This document shows, in pieces, positions 26,358 through 36,930 of a DNA stretch of 64,000 nt. The notes beneath the pieces are model-generated. The model saw only the letters and a list, made by a program, of their open reading frames with translations. It did not search any database and was not told the DNA's origin. Each line of letters opens with the position of its first letter. Position 1 is the stretch's first letter. This DNA comes from Halopelagius fulvigenes (GTDB lineage Archaea; Halobacteriota; Halobacteria; Halobacteriales; Haloferacaceae): NCBI RefSeq assembly GCF_042662625.1, contig NZ_JBHSXH010000015.1, positions 1,364,001-1,428,000 on the forward strand. The letters are read 5' to 3'. A program made the position numbers and the translations under genes.

Positions 26358-27119
26358 ATGCGCCGAGACGCCGTCCTCGCCGCCGTCCTCGCCCCCGTAG
26401 CGTTCACCAGTTACCTCCTCAGCCTCGGTGTCGGCGTCGGCGGCGTCACGGGCGAGTTCCTCCTCGCGACGGCGCTGTACGCCGCCGTGCTCGGCGGAAT
26501 GGGCGTCCTCGTCGCCGAGACGCACGAGCGGGGGCTGTTGACTCCCCTGCCCGTAGCGACGGCGCTCTCGCTTCTCGTGCCATGGTTGGGGTTCGCCGCG
26601 GGCGGGGCCGTGCGCTTCGGCGTCGTCACCCCAGAATCGCTCACGCTGCTCAGTTTCCTGCCGAGCGTCGTCGTCGTGGCGGTACTCGTCCTCGCCATCT
26701 CGGTTCTCGAATACGTCGCGACCGAACACCCGCGCGCCGGAGAGAGACTGGACGGTCGGACCGGCGTCGGGTGCATCGCCGTCGGCGTCGTCTACGCGGT
26801 GGCGGTGCTGAGCGCGTCCGGCTTCCGCTTCGAGGCGACGCTCCCCTCCGCGGCGCTTCTGCTCTGGATCGCCGGAGGACTCCTCGTCCTCGGGACGGTG
26901 CCGGTGTACGTCGGCATCCGCCTGAACCGCCTGTCGCCGCCCGCCGTCGTCGCCGCCGGACTCGTTCTCGTCCTCGTCACCCCCTCGGAGGGGCAGTTCT
27001 CCTTCGGCGTGCTCTACGCCGTCGGGTGGGTCGTCCCCCTCGGCGTCGCCCTCGTCGCCGCCGCCGCGGAGAGTCGGCTCCGCCACTACGGCGCGGGCGA
27101 CCCGCGTCCGCGGCTCTGA
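26358..27119 (+). CDS. polytopic membrane protein of unknown function
   Basis: A 253-residue protein with seven or so hydrophobic helices spread over its length and short polar loops, e.g. VAETHERG and RHYGAGDPRPRL at the C-terminus. There is no motif to suggest transport or catalysis. It starts at ATG 26358 after an AT-rich stretch (AACTATTTTGATGTATG) that supplies a TATA-like element. It lies between and apart from its neighbours. Confidence 0.7.
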   Translation: MRRDAVLAAVLAPVAFTSYLLSLGVGVGGVTGEFLLATALYAAVLGGMGVLVAETHERGLLTPLPVATALSLLVPWLGFAAGGAVRFGVVTPESLTLLSFLPSVVVVAVLVLAISVLEYVATEHPRAGERLDGRTGVGCIAVGVVYAVAVLSASGFRFEATLPSAALLLWIAGGLLVLGTVPVYVGIRLNRLSPPAVVAAGLVLVLVTPSEGQFSFGVLYAVGWVVPLGVALVAAAAESRLRHYGAGDPRPRL

Positions 27120-27123
27120 GGCG

Positions 27124-28203
27124 TCACTCGCCGAGTACCAGTCCGCGCGGCGTCTGTCGCTCGAACGCGTCGGCCCACCGGACGTCGAGGCGCGCCCACG
27201 AGTCCCCGCCGTCCGTCGTCCGGTAGAGCCCGCGGTTGTGAAGCGCGTAGAACGTCCCCGCCTCGTCGCCGCGGGCGAGAACCGCGCGGAGGACGCCCTC
27301 GCCCGTCGGGATACCCCGGTCGTCGAGTCGCTCCCACGGGTCGTCGCCCCGGCGTCGGTAGAGGTACGACTCCGCCCTGTCGGTGTTGTGCGCGACGCGG
27401 GCGCTTCGGGCCGACGAGAGGAGGACGAGCGACGGGTCCGCGGCATCCCCGGAACTCTCCGAGTTCTGGTGTGCTCGGGAATCGCTCTGCGATTCCCGAA
27501 AGTCGACGGCGACGCTCCAACAGTAGCGGTGGTCGAGTCCCTCCTGCGGGCGGTCCCACACCTCGCCGCGGTCGGCCGTCTCCGCGTACCCGTCGCCCGC
27601 GGCGGCCCACGCCCGCCCCGGCGCGTCGGGGTGCGTCGTCAGCGAGTGGTTGTCCCGGCGGGCCGAGGGGACGCGGTCCTCCCACGTCTCGCCCCCGTTA
27701 CGCGTCCGAACGAGAGCGCCGGCTTCGATGCTGACGTACAGGTAGTCGGGGTCGGACGGGTCCGGTTCTATCCACCGAACGTGGTGAGTGTGGGGCCGCG
27801 GCGGGAACGACCACGAGGACGCCGACGGCAGGTCGGTGAGGCCGGGGCGTCGCTCCCACGTCCGCCCGTCGTCGTCGGACCGGTAGACGGCGCTCGGTTC
27901 CGTGCCCGCCCACCACTCGCCCGGTCGCCCGCCGGCGGCGACGCTCGTCACCGAGTCGGGGAGTCCCGAAGCGCGCGTCCACGTCTCCCCGCCGTCTTCG
28001 CTTCGGTACAGTCCGTCGTCGAACGTGCCGCAACAGACCGTCCCGTCGCGGGCGTCGAGGGCCTCTAAATCGTGTCCGTCAAGGTGCGTCGTCGTGTCGG
28101 AGGCGCCGTCGCCGGACGGCGTCCGGTCGGCCGACGAGCGACGCTCGTCGACCTCCGGGATGACGAGGAGGGCGTTTCGGAGGGCGGCGTAGCAGGTCGT
28201 CAT
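27124..28203 (-). CDS. BNR/sortilin-like beta-propeller protein with in-frame palindromic insertion
   Basis: A 359-residue protein (ATG 28203, MTTCYAALRN). Four or more repeats carry the Asp-box pattern S(E/D)DGGxTW (for example SEDGGETWTRA, SDDDGRTWERR, TTDGGDSWARL), which builds a six- or seven-bladed propeller as in BNR/VPS10-like glycosidase and sensor proteins. No signal peptide is seen, so it is likely cytoplasmic. Between two blades the protein has FRESQSDSRAHQNSESSGD, encoded by a strongly palindromic stretch at 27451-27500 that looks like an in-frame insertion. The function is unknown. Confidence 0.78.
   Translation of the reverse strand: MTTCYAALRNALLVIPEVDERRSSADRTPSGDGASDTTTHLDGHDLEALDARDGTVCCGTFDDGLYRSEDGGETWTRASGLPDSVTSVAAGGRPGEWWAGTEPSAVYRSDDDGRTWERRPGLTDLPSASSWSFPPRPHTHHVRWIEPDPSDPDYLYVSIEAGALVRTRNGGETWEDRVPSARRDNHSLTTHPDAPGRAWAAAGDGYAETADRGEVWDRPQEGLDHRYCWSVAVDFRESQSDSRAHQNSESSGDAADPSLVLLSSARSARVAHNTDRAESYLYRRRGDDPWERLDDRGIPTGEGVLRAVLARGDEAGTFYALHNRGLYRTTDGGDSWARLDVRWADAFERQTPRGLVLGE
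27451..27500. repeat. two-hairpin palindromic element inside a coding region
   Basis: Two perfect inverted repeats sit next to each other. GAACTC-tcc-GAGTTC is at 27452-27466. TCGGGAATCG-ctctg-CGATTCCCGA is at 27475-27499, with ten-base arms. Together they can fold into two stems. On the minus strand they are read in frame as part of the propeller protein. The composition is unlike the surrounding codons. Confidence 0.75.
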
Positions 28204-28329
28204 GTACGTTGATAGCACGCCGAGCGGGAAAAGATGTCACCCCACACTCGCCTCCGCGCGCCGTTCGCGTTATCGTCTGCGATAATCGAAGCCATAGATT
28301 AATTCCGGCGGCGTTCGCATCAGAAGGTG

Positions 28330-28527
28330 ATGTCCCCGAACTGGACGGCGAGATACGCCGTTGGAATGGGGTCGCTCGTCGTCGGCGGATTCTGGCTCGC
28401 GTCCCTGATGCTGTCGTTCGACGCGGACGCCGGACGGGGCGGCCTCCTCACGAAAGGAGTCGGCGTCTTCGGCCTCGGCGTCTCCCTCTGTGCGGCCACC
28501 ATCCTCCTCGCGACCGAGGAGGAGTAA
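28330..28527 (+). CDS. small two-helix membrane protein beside uvrA
   Basis: A 65-residue protein (ATG 28330; the preceding in-frame GTG is less likely). Two hydrophobic helices (about 9-28 and 41-60) are separated by a short charged loop (DADAGRGG). There is no motif. It is convergent with uvrA, 64 bases apart. Function unknown. Confidence 0.7.
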   Translation: MSPNWTARYAVGMGSLVVGGFWLASLMLSFDADAGRGGLLTKGVGVFGLGVSLCAATILLATEEE

Positions 28528-28591
28528 GTCGCCGGGCGGAGAGAGCCGACCGCTCGATTTCTCCGCCGCGCGTCGCCCGAGAGAGCGACGC

Positions 28592-31540
<2,949 letters not shown>

Positions 31541-31853
31541 CTAGATATCGGGAGGGGACGGCGGCGTGAAAACCCGTCGGTTCGCGGGAGACGGAAACAC
31601 ACTTCGTGCTACGGTACGACACGGAGACGGCCGATTCGGGTCGCGCCGGAGGCGACGAAACGCGGTGCGGAGAGAAGGGTGAGAGGGAGGGAAGTACGGA
31701 GACCGTCGGGGGCGAAGAGGAGGTGCGAAAGAGAACCGAAGCGAGAGAGGAGAATGAGGAGAGACGCGGAGAGACGGAAGCGAGGGGGCGAACCGGCGAG
31801 AGCGTCCGCTCTCCGCGGGGCGGTGACGGAAAACGTCGCGTCGGCGACGCGGA
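31541..31853. other. purine-rich spacer between sepF and uvrA
   Basis: A gene-free stretch of about 310 bases. Its + strand has a long purine-rich tract (about 31670-31800, mostly GA, e.g. GAGAGAAGGGTGAGAGGGAGGG). It must hold the uvrA promoter (start at 31540) and the 3' end of sepF. Frames across it have no family signature. Confidence 0.5.
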
Positions 31854-32204
31854 CTACAGCTTCTCTCGGGCGACGGTCACGCCGGTCGGCGTGATGATGA
31901 TCTGGTCGTCGCCCTTCTGGACGATGTCGCCGTCGACCTCGTTCGCGACCTGTCGCAGGTCGTCTACGATGTGTTCCATCGTACTGTCGGAGGTCGTGTG
32001 ACGGGTGATGTCCGCGATGACGATGTCGCCGTCGTACACGGCGTCCTTGATGGCGATGACGTCCTGTTGACCGCCTATCGCGGCGATGCGGACGCTCGTA
32101 CCCGCTTCGCCGCGCGCGGTGTCGAACTCGTCTAAGTCCAGCTCGACGTAGTCCTCAGACGTGTGCTGTCCTCCCCCGCTGAGGATTTTGCTCATGATAC
32201 CCAT
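31854..32204 (-). CDS. sepF: cell division protein SepF (archaeal)
   Basis: A 116-residue protein: an N-terminal amphipathic membrane-binding helix (MGIMSKILSGGGQ), an acidic linker (EDYVELDLDEFDTARGEAG), then the SepF alpha/beta domain (about 38-116) ending GVTVAREKL. SepF anchors FtsZ to the membrane at the division site. In haloarchaea it is the essential FtsZ1/FtsZ2 anchor (Haloferax HVO_0392 as I recall it). Its neighbour uvrA matches the Haloferax order. Confidence 0.93.
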   Translation of the reverse strand: MGIMSKILSGGGQHTSEDYVELDLDEFDTARGEAGTSVRIAAIGGQQDVIAIKDAVYDGDIVIADITRHTTSDSTMEHIVDDLRQVANEVDGDIVQKGDDQIIITPTGVTVAREKL

Positions 32205-32327
32205 GCGACCTAAAAGCGCTAGCTCGGGGTTAGTTCTTACGTCAGACGCTCGTCCGACGGCGGGTCGAAGCGGGCGCGGCGTGCCGCCTCACGGAGGTTT
32301 TTGCTCGGGTAGTGCGACGACGCCGAC

Positions 32328-33002
32328 GTGACATTCAGCATCTGCGTCCGCGAGGAGTACGACGCCGGCGGGGAGACGCACGACCGGTTCGGCGTCGCCG
32401 TGACGACGCGGCTTCCCGGCGTCGGAGTGCTCTGTCCGTTCGCCAGCGAGAACGGCGCGGTCGCCACCCAGAGTTTCACCAACGTCGAGTTGGGGCGGAA
32501 GGGCATCGAGTACATCGACGACGGCCTCGCGGTCGAAGACGCGTTGGAGGCGTTGCTGAACGCCGACGAGGGGCGACGTCAGCGACAGCTCCACGGCGTG
32601 GACGCCGAGGGGACGTTCGCGTTCTCCGGCGACGACTGCCACGGGTGGTACGGCCACGTCGAGGGCGAGAACTACACCGTCGCCGGCAACCTCCTGACGG
32701 GCGAGTCCGTCGTGGACGCCGCCGCCGCGGCGTACGAGGAAGGAGGCAGAGACGCCCCGTTGGCGGAGCGATTGGTCGACGCGTTGGAAGCGGGGCACGA
32801 GGCGGGCGGCGACAGGCGCGAGGACTTAGAGGTGCAGAGCGCCGCCCTCGTCGTGGAGACGACGGAGGCGCGCGCGCCGGAACCGTACTACGACGACCTG
32901 CGCGTGGACGCCTCGCGGACGCCCGTCGCCGACCTCAGAGAGACGTACGAGGCGGCGAAGGAGGGGTACGAGGCCGCCATCGAGAAGTACCACGGAGAGT
33001 GA
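32328..33002 (+). CDS. DUF1028 family protein
   Basis: A 224-residue protein with a GTG start at 32328 (MTFSICVREEYD). DUF1028 features are an N-terminal strand like SICVR, GVAVTTRLPGVGVLCPFAS and VATQSFTNVELGRKGIEYIDDG. The family has an Ntn-hydrolase-like fold, with the residue after the initiator methionine as possible nucleophile; here that residue is Thr2. No substrate is known. It is divergent from sepF. Confidence 0.85.
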   Translation: MTFSICVREEYDAGGETHDRFGVAVTTRLPGVGVLCPFASENGAVATQSFTNVELGRKGIEYIDDGLAVEDALEALLNADEGRRQRQLHGVDAEGTFAFSGDDCHGWYGHVEGENYTVAGNLLTGESVVDAAAAAYEEGGRDAPLAERLVDALEAGHEAGGDRREDLEVQSAALVVETTEARAPEPYYDDLRVDASRTPVADLRETYEAAKEGYEAAIEKYHGE

Positions 33003-33068
33003 GCGCGCGCGAGAGAGCGACCGAGAGAGAGTGAGAGAGCGACCGAGACGGCGAGAGCGTCCGGCGAC

Positions 33069-33548
33069 TCAGACGGAGAACTCGTACAGTTCGTCGCCGA
33101 CATGGTGTATCGAGTCGACGACCTTCCCCGAGTCGCCGACCATCTCGCTCCCGGGTTCGAGTGCGCGGCCGACCGCCAGCACCTTGCCGTGCGTCTCCTC
33201 GGCGACGAGGACGAAATCGCCCGACTCGATGGAGTCGTCCGCTTCGACGATGCCGGGGCGCATCACGTCGGCCCCGTCGCTGACGAACGAGATAGCGCCC
33301 GCGTCCACGGTGACGACGTTGCGCGACGGCGAGTACTGGTTCGCGCCGCGGACGGTCAACGCCGGGTCGCCGTCGAGGAACATCACGACCGGTTCGCCGT
33401 CCACGAGGACGATGTCGTACTCCGAGTCCGCGAGTTCGACCATCTCGTAGGCGTCGCCGTCGAGTTCGACGCCCGTGCGGTCGGCGATGGTGTCTTCGAT
33501 GTCGGCTATCTCGTCGCTCCGGAGGTGGTGCCGGGACTTCACCTTCAT
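33069..33548 (-). CDS. PUA-domain RNA-binding protein (MCTS1/Tma20-like)
   Basis: A 159-residue protein (start ATG 33548, MKVKSRHHLRSDEI). The N-terminal half is a pre-PUA-type domain and residues about 80-155 are a PUA domain (GAISFVSDGADVMRPGIVEAD...FVLVAEETHGKVLAVGRA). The layout resembles archaeal MCTS1/Tma20-type proteins that act on ribosomes or tRNA. Function here is by family. It converges with the DUF1028 gene across a GA-rich spacer. Confidence 0.85.
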   Translation of the reverse strand: MKVKSRHHLRSDEIADIEDTIADRTGVELDGDAYEMVELADSEYDIVLVDGEPVVMFLDGDPALTVRGANQYSPSRNVVTVDAGAISFVSDGADVMRPGIVEADDSIESGDFVLVAEETHGKVLAVGRALEPGSEMVGDSGKVVDSIHHVGDELYEFSV

Positions 33549-33697
33549 GTTCGTTAGTGCGCCGCGGGCGCGAATAAATCGACCGTTATTCGAAGCGTAC
33601 GGGTTCGGCCACATTCTCCGTAGACAGACCGTCTACGCCCCGACGAGCCGGTCGAACGGGAATAAACGCTAAGTAACGGCGGCGCTTGGTGAATCGT

Positions 33698-34006
33698 ATG
33701 TGGCGCTCCCGGACCAACCGGGACCGGAAGATGGTCGTCTGCATCGCCTGCGGTACCTCGGTCCTCCGCTCGGAGGCGCGAGAGTACGACAAAGAGGGCA
33801 ACCGTTGGGACCGGCACGGAAAGGAGTTCGAACACCTCTGTAAGGAGTGCTATCGGGGGCTCTGTCACCAACCCCGAGACGAGTTGGAGGGACTCCTCGT
33901 GGAGGTGGAACGAGACGGGGCGGACCGTGCGGAGTTCCTCAGTCGGTACTTCGGCGCGGTAGAGGAACGGTACGGGTCCGCCGAAGAGACGAACCGAGAG
34001 TCCTGA
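33698..34006 (+). CDS. small zinc-binding protein
   Basis: A 102-residue protein (ATG 33698, MWRSRTNRDRK). The cysteine motif CIAC...CKEC sits in the first half (VVCIACGTSV and LCKECYRGLCHQPRDEL), and a helical charged C-terminus follows. It resembles a conserved haloarchaeal zinc-finger family in my memory with no assigned role. The AT-rich string AATAAACGCTAAG near 33660 is a plausible TATA region. Confidence 0.75.
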   Translation: MWRSRTNRDRKMVVCIACGTSVLRSEAREYDKEGNRWDRHGKEFEHLCKECYRGLCHQPRDELEGLLVEVERDGADRAEFLSRYFGAVEERYGSAEETNRES

Positions 34007-34162
34007 CGCGACGCCCGCGGCTGCCGCCCGATTTTTGAGACCCCCGAAAAAATCCGTCGAGCGGACGCGACGGGCGAGAGACCGAAGGACGGCCCCCTCG
34101 CCCGCCGAGGTATCGACCCTGCGTGCGACACGACTAACTACCTCTCCCGTTTAGTCGTGCGC

Positions 34163-35500
34163 ATGTCGAACGACGCGCAGGCGCAGGCCGGGACGGCGGA
34201 GGGGCAGGGGCCCGTCGAAATCAGCCCCGACGTCGCCCGGCAACTGCAAGAGAAACGCGAGGAACTCTTCGAGGAGTTCGAGATTCGGGACAAGTTCCCG
34301 CCGGAAGTCCTCACTGAGGCCCGGGAACGAACCGAGGGCGTCCACGACGAGATTCAGGACGAAATCGACGAGCGACGCGATTTACGCGACCTGACGACGT
34401 GGACGACGGACCCGGTGGACGCACAGGACTTCGACGACGCCGTCAGCATCGAAGAGAACGACGAGACGTACACGCTGTGGGTCCACATCGCCGACGTGAG
34501 CCACTACGTCCACCCCGGGTCGGAGATGTGGGACGAGGCGGTAAAGCGCGGCAACACCGTCTACCTGCCCGCGTACACCATCCACATGCTCCCGCCGACG
34601 CTGGCGGAGACGGTCTGTTCGCTCGTCCCCAACGAGGACCGCCTCGCCCACACCGTCGAGATGGAGATAGACAAGGAGAACCTCTCCTTCGAGAACATCG
34701 AGATCTACAAATCCGTCATCGAGTCGGACGAACGACTCACCTACACGCAGTGCGAGGCGCGCCTCGACGACGAGGACCTGCCGCTTCACGAGGAGTGTAA
34801 CCTCGTCTTCGAACTCGCGGACCAGATGCACCAACAGCGAAAGGAGGATGGCTCTCTGGTCCTCAACCCGCGGCGCGACAGGGCGCACACCATCATCGAG
34901 GAGTGCATGCTGAAGGCCAACAAGGCCGTCACGCACGAACTGATGTGGAACCGCGGCGTCGAGGCGATGTACCGCGTCCACCCGCAACCGACCCCCGACC
35001 AGTGGGACAAGGCGCTCCGCGAGATCATGGAACTCGACGGCGTCTCCATCCCGAGCGCGTCGTTCGACGACCCGCGGAAGGCCGTCAACGCCGCTCTCGA
35101 AAACTCGCCGCCGCGCGCCCTCAACAAGATTCAGCGTGCCGTCCTGAAAGTGATGCCCCGCGCGAAGTACATGAACGACCCCTTCGGCGGGCACCACGCC
35201 CTGAACTTCGACATCTACGGGCACTTCACCTCGCCCATCCGCCGACTGTCGGACCTCATCAACCACTGGATCGTCCACGAGAACGACGTCCCCGAGGACC
35301 TCATCGAACTGTGCGACCGGGCGTCGGACCGCCAGAAGGACGCCGAAACCGCCGAGCGACTGTACAAGCAGTTCCTCGAAGAGGTGCATCTTGACCCCTA
35401 CGCGGTGAACAACCGCGGCCTCCGGACCGTAGACGACGAGGGCAACGTCGTCAACGAGAAGGGTCTGCCGCCCAAGCAAGCGGACCTGCGCGAGGACTGA
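34163..35500 (+). CDS. RNase R/RNase II-type exoribonuclease (RNB domain)
   Basis: A 445-residue protein (ATG 34163; a GTG two codons earlier is possible). It is dominated by an RNB catalytic domain: DPVDAQDFDDAVSI holds the magnesium-binding aspartates, LWVHIADVSHYV follows, and HFTSPIRRLSDLINHW contains the conserved arginine pair. It degrades RNA 3' to 5' processively. It lacks the N-terminal cold-shock domains and C-terminal S1 domain of bacterial RNase R (about 800 residues). The compact form is the one haloarchaea use. The gene stands alone. Confidence 0.93.
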   Translation: MSNDAQAQAGTAEGQGPVEISPDVARQLQEKREELFEEFEIRDKFPPEVLTEARERTEGVHDEIQDEIDERRDLRDLTTWTTDPVDAQDFDDAVSIEENDETYTLWVHIADVSHYVHPGSEMWDEAVKRGNTVYLPAYTIHMLPPTLAETVCSLVPNEDRLAHTVEMEIDKENLSFENIEIYKSVIESDERLTYTQCEARLDDEDLPLHEECNLVFELADQMHQQRKEDGSLVLNPRRDRAHTIIEECMLKANKAVTHELMWNRGVEAMYRVHPQPTPDQWDKALREIMELDGVSIPSASFDDPRKAVNAALENSPPRALNKIQRAVLKVMPRAKYMNDPFGGHHALNFDIYGHFTSPIRRLSDLINHWIVHENDVPEDLIELCDRASDRQKDAETAERLYKQFLEEVHLDPYAVNNRGLRTVDDEGNVVNEKGLPPKQADLRED

Positions 35501-35524
35501 CCGCCCTCCCGTCCGCCCGCGACG

Positions 35525-35758
35525 CTACTTCTTGTGGGTGAAGAGTAGCACGTCGTCGTCGTGCGTCGTGACGCAGAGGTCCAACAGCATGCTCAGTTCG
35601 AGGCTGTTGTACTCCTCCTCGCAGACCACGAGGTCGTCGAACGGTTTCTCGCAGGCCGGACAGGCGATGCTCACCGTGTTGCGGTACGTGGTGACGCCGC
35701 CGCTAGACTCGTGCGGCGTCACGGACGAGATGAGGTCGTCGTACGCTGCGTCGTCCAT
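35525..35758 (-). CDS. small zinc-ribbon-like haloarchaeal protein
   Basis: A 77-residue protein with one CxxC (CPACEKPFDDLVVC) and further cysteines downstream, a compact alpha/beta fold by look, and a characteristic C-terminal SMLLDLCVTTHDDDVLLFTHKK. Similar proteins I recall carry a flagella-cluster or DUF label in haloarchaea. No flagellin (archaellin) gene is near, so the name is not used here. It is convergent with the RNB gene. Confidence 0.7.
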   Translation of the reverse strand: MDDAAYDDLISSVTPHESSGGVTTYRNTVSIACPACEKPFDDLVVCEEEYNSLELSMLLDLCVTTHDDDVLLFTHKK

Positions 35759-35908
35759 GTTCTGTCGGAGACGACGGGGTGCTGTGTGATAATTTTACTC
35801 CTACCCGGGAGGGGTCAACGACGACAGCGAGGGCGTTCTCCGAATCGACTTCCCCGAGACGAGGACTAATCGCGGACGCCGCCGCGTTCGGACGCGGCGC
35901 ACTCCGCT

Positions 35909-36364
35909 TCACTCGGCGTCGAACGCGCGGCGGAGACCGAACGCCGCGAGGAGGGCGTGGGCGAGGTTCCCCCACCCGTCCATCGCCATCCCCATCACCA
36001 GGTGGACGCCGCGTTCGAAGCCGAACGCGCGCCACCCCGCCGCGAACAGGCCGGCGAAGAGGACGCCGCCGAGTCCCAAGTAGGCGCGGGCCGACGCCTC
36101 GGTGCGGCAAGCGAGCAACCCGACTGCGCCGTACGTCACGTGCAGCATCGAGTGTCTGCCGTTGACCGCGACGGCACCGAGAAACAGGCCCGGATCGGTG
36201 TTCACGAGTCCGTCGTCGTCGTTCTCGACGGTCGGACCGACCATCGTGAGGAGGCCGGCGGCGAAGTTCAGCGCCGCGAACTCCCGTGCGACGGTCTGGA
36301 CGTGCGGTTCCCCCGACTCCGTGCGTCGCCTCCGTTCTCCGCGTGCGATCGGTTCGTCGGCCAT
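35909..36364 (-). CDS. DUF4383-like membrane protein
   Basis: A 151-residue protein (ATG 36364, MADEPIARGERRRR). After a basic N-terminus come four hydrophobic segments. The second begins with a NGRHSMLHVTYGAVGLLA motif similar to the N-x-H-x(2)-H-x(4)-G pattern of DUF4383 proteins. The family is of unknown function and often found in actinobacteria and haloarchaea. No neighbour suggests a role. Confidence 0.7.
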   Translation of the reverse strand: MADEPIARGERRRRTESGEPHVQTVAREFAALNFAAGLLTMVGPTVENDDDGLVNTDPGLFLGAVAVNGRHSMLHVTYGAVGLLACRTEASARAYLGLGGVLFAGLFAAGWRAFGFERGVHLVMGMAMDGWGNLAHALLAAFGLRRAFDAE

Positions 36365-36591
36365 CGCCCTGAAGTCGCGGCGTACCCGGGAGTCACTTTC
36401 GGCCCGGTGACCGACTGCGGTGATCGAGCGACCGGTAGCCGGACGACCCAACCTGTGTTAGCGAGGCGTCGCCTCCGCCGGTTCATTTCCCGCCGGCGGA
36501 CGGCGAGAACTCGGAGAGACGCGGGGGAACAGGCCGAAGACGGGGCGACGGGAAAAACGCCGACCGGACGCCGGCCGGCGGACCGACCGAC

Positions 36592-36774
36592 TCACGGGAG
36601 CGGTTCTGCCCCCGTCGATTCCGTTCCGGTGGCCCGTTCGACGGCGCCGCCGCAGTCGGGACACTTCCTGCGGTCCGACTGGAACGTCCGTTCGCAGACG
36701 GTGCACTCGTAGTGGTACGGGTCGGCGGTGCGCCACCGGTCGATTCTCTCCTTGAGGTCGGTGAGGAACGCCAT
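36592..36774 (-). CDS. zinc-ribbon microprotein
   Basis: A 60-residue protein with an N-terminal helix (MAFLTDLKERIDRWR) and a Cys4 zinc ribbon (CTVCERTFQSDRRKCPDCGG). The C-terminal 15 residues are polar. It is nearly the same size and layout as the gene at 39633 (YECVECGERF...CPECGE). The role is unknown. Confidence 0.8.
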   Translation of the reverse strand: MAFLTDLKERIDRWRTADPYHYECTVCERTFQSDRRKCPDCGGAVERATGTESTGAEPLP

Positions 36775-36893
36775 CGGTGCCCACCGTTCGGCCCTAAGCC
36801 ATGGGTATTGATACCACTTGTCGTTGCGCCGCTCAAGCCGTCGTCGCCCTAGTTCGAGAGAAAGACGCTCGCTCGCAATTTTCGTGAACGACT

Positions 36894-36910
36894 ATGATAT
36901 TTATTATCAT
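36894..36910 (+). promoter_or_regulatory. palindromic TATA region of the beta-glucosidase gene
   Basis: ATGATA-TTTAT-TATCAT forms a perfect inverted repeat with six-base arms and a five-base centre that is itself a TATA-like element. It lies about 21-37 bases before the GTG start at 36931. The gene therefore probably has a leaderless transcript, and a dimeric regulator could block or assist TBP there. Confidence 0.6.
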
Positions 36911-36930
36911 GTGAGTTCACCGCACATTCC

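Noticed and set aside
31606..32001. Open frame on the + strand over the purine-rich spacer and sepF
   Set aside because: Charge-run composition (Glu/Arg) from a GA-rich tract and antisense overlap with sepF.
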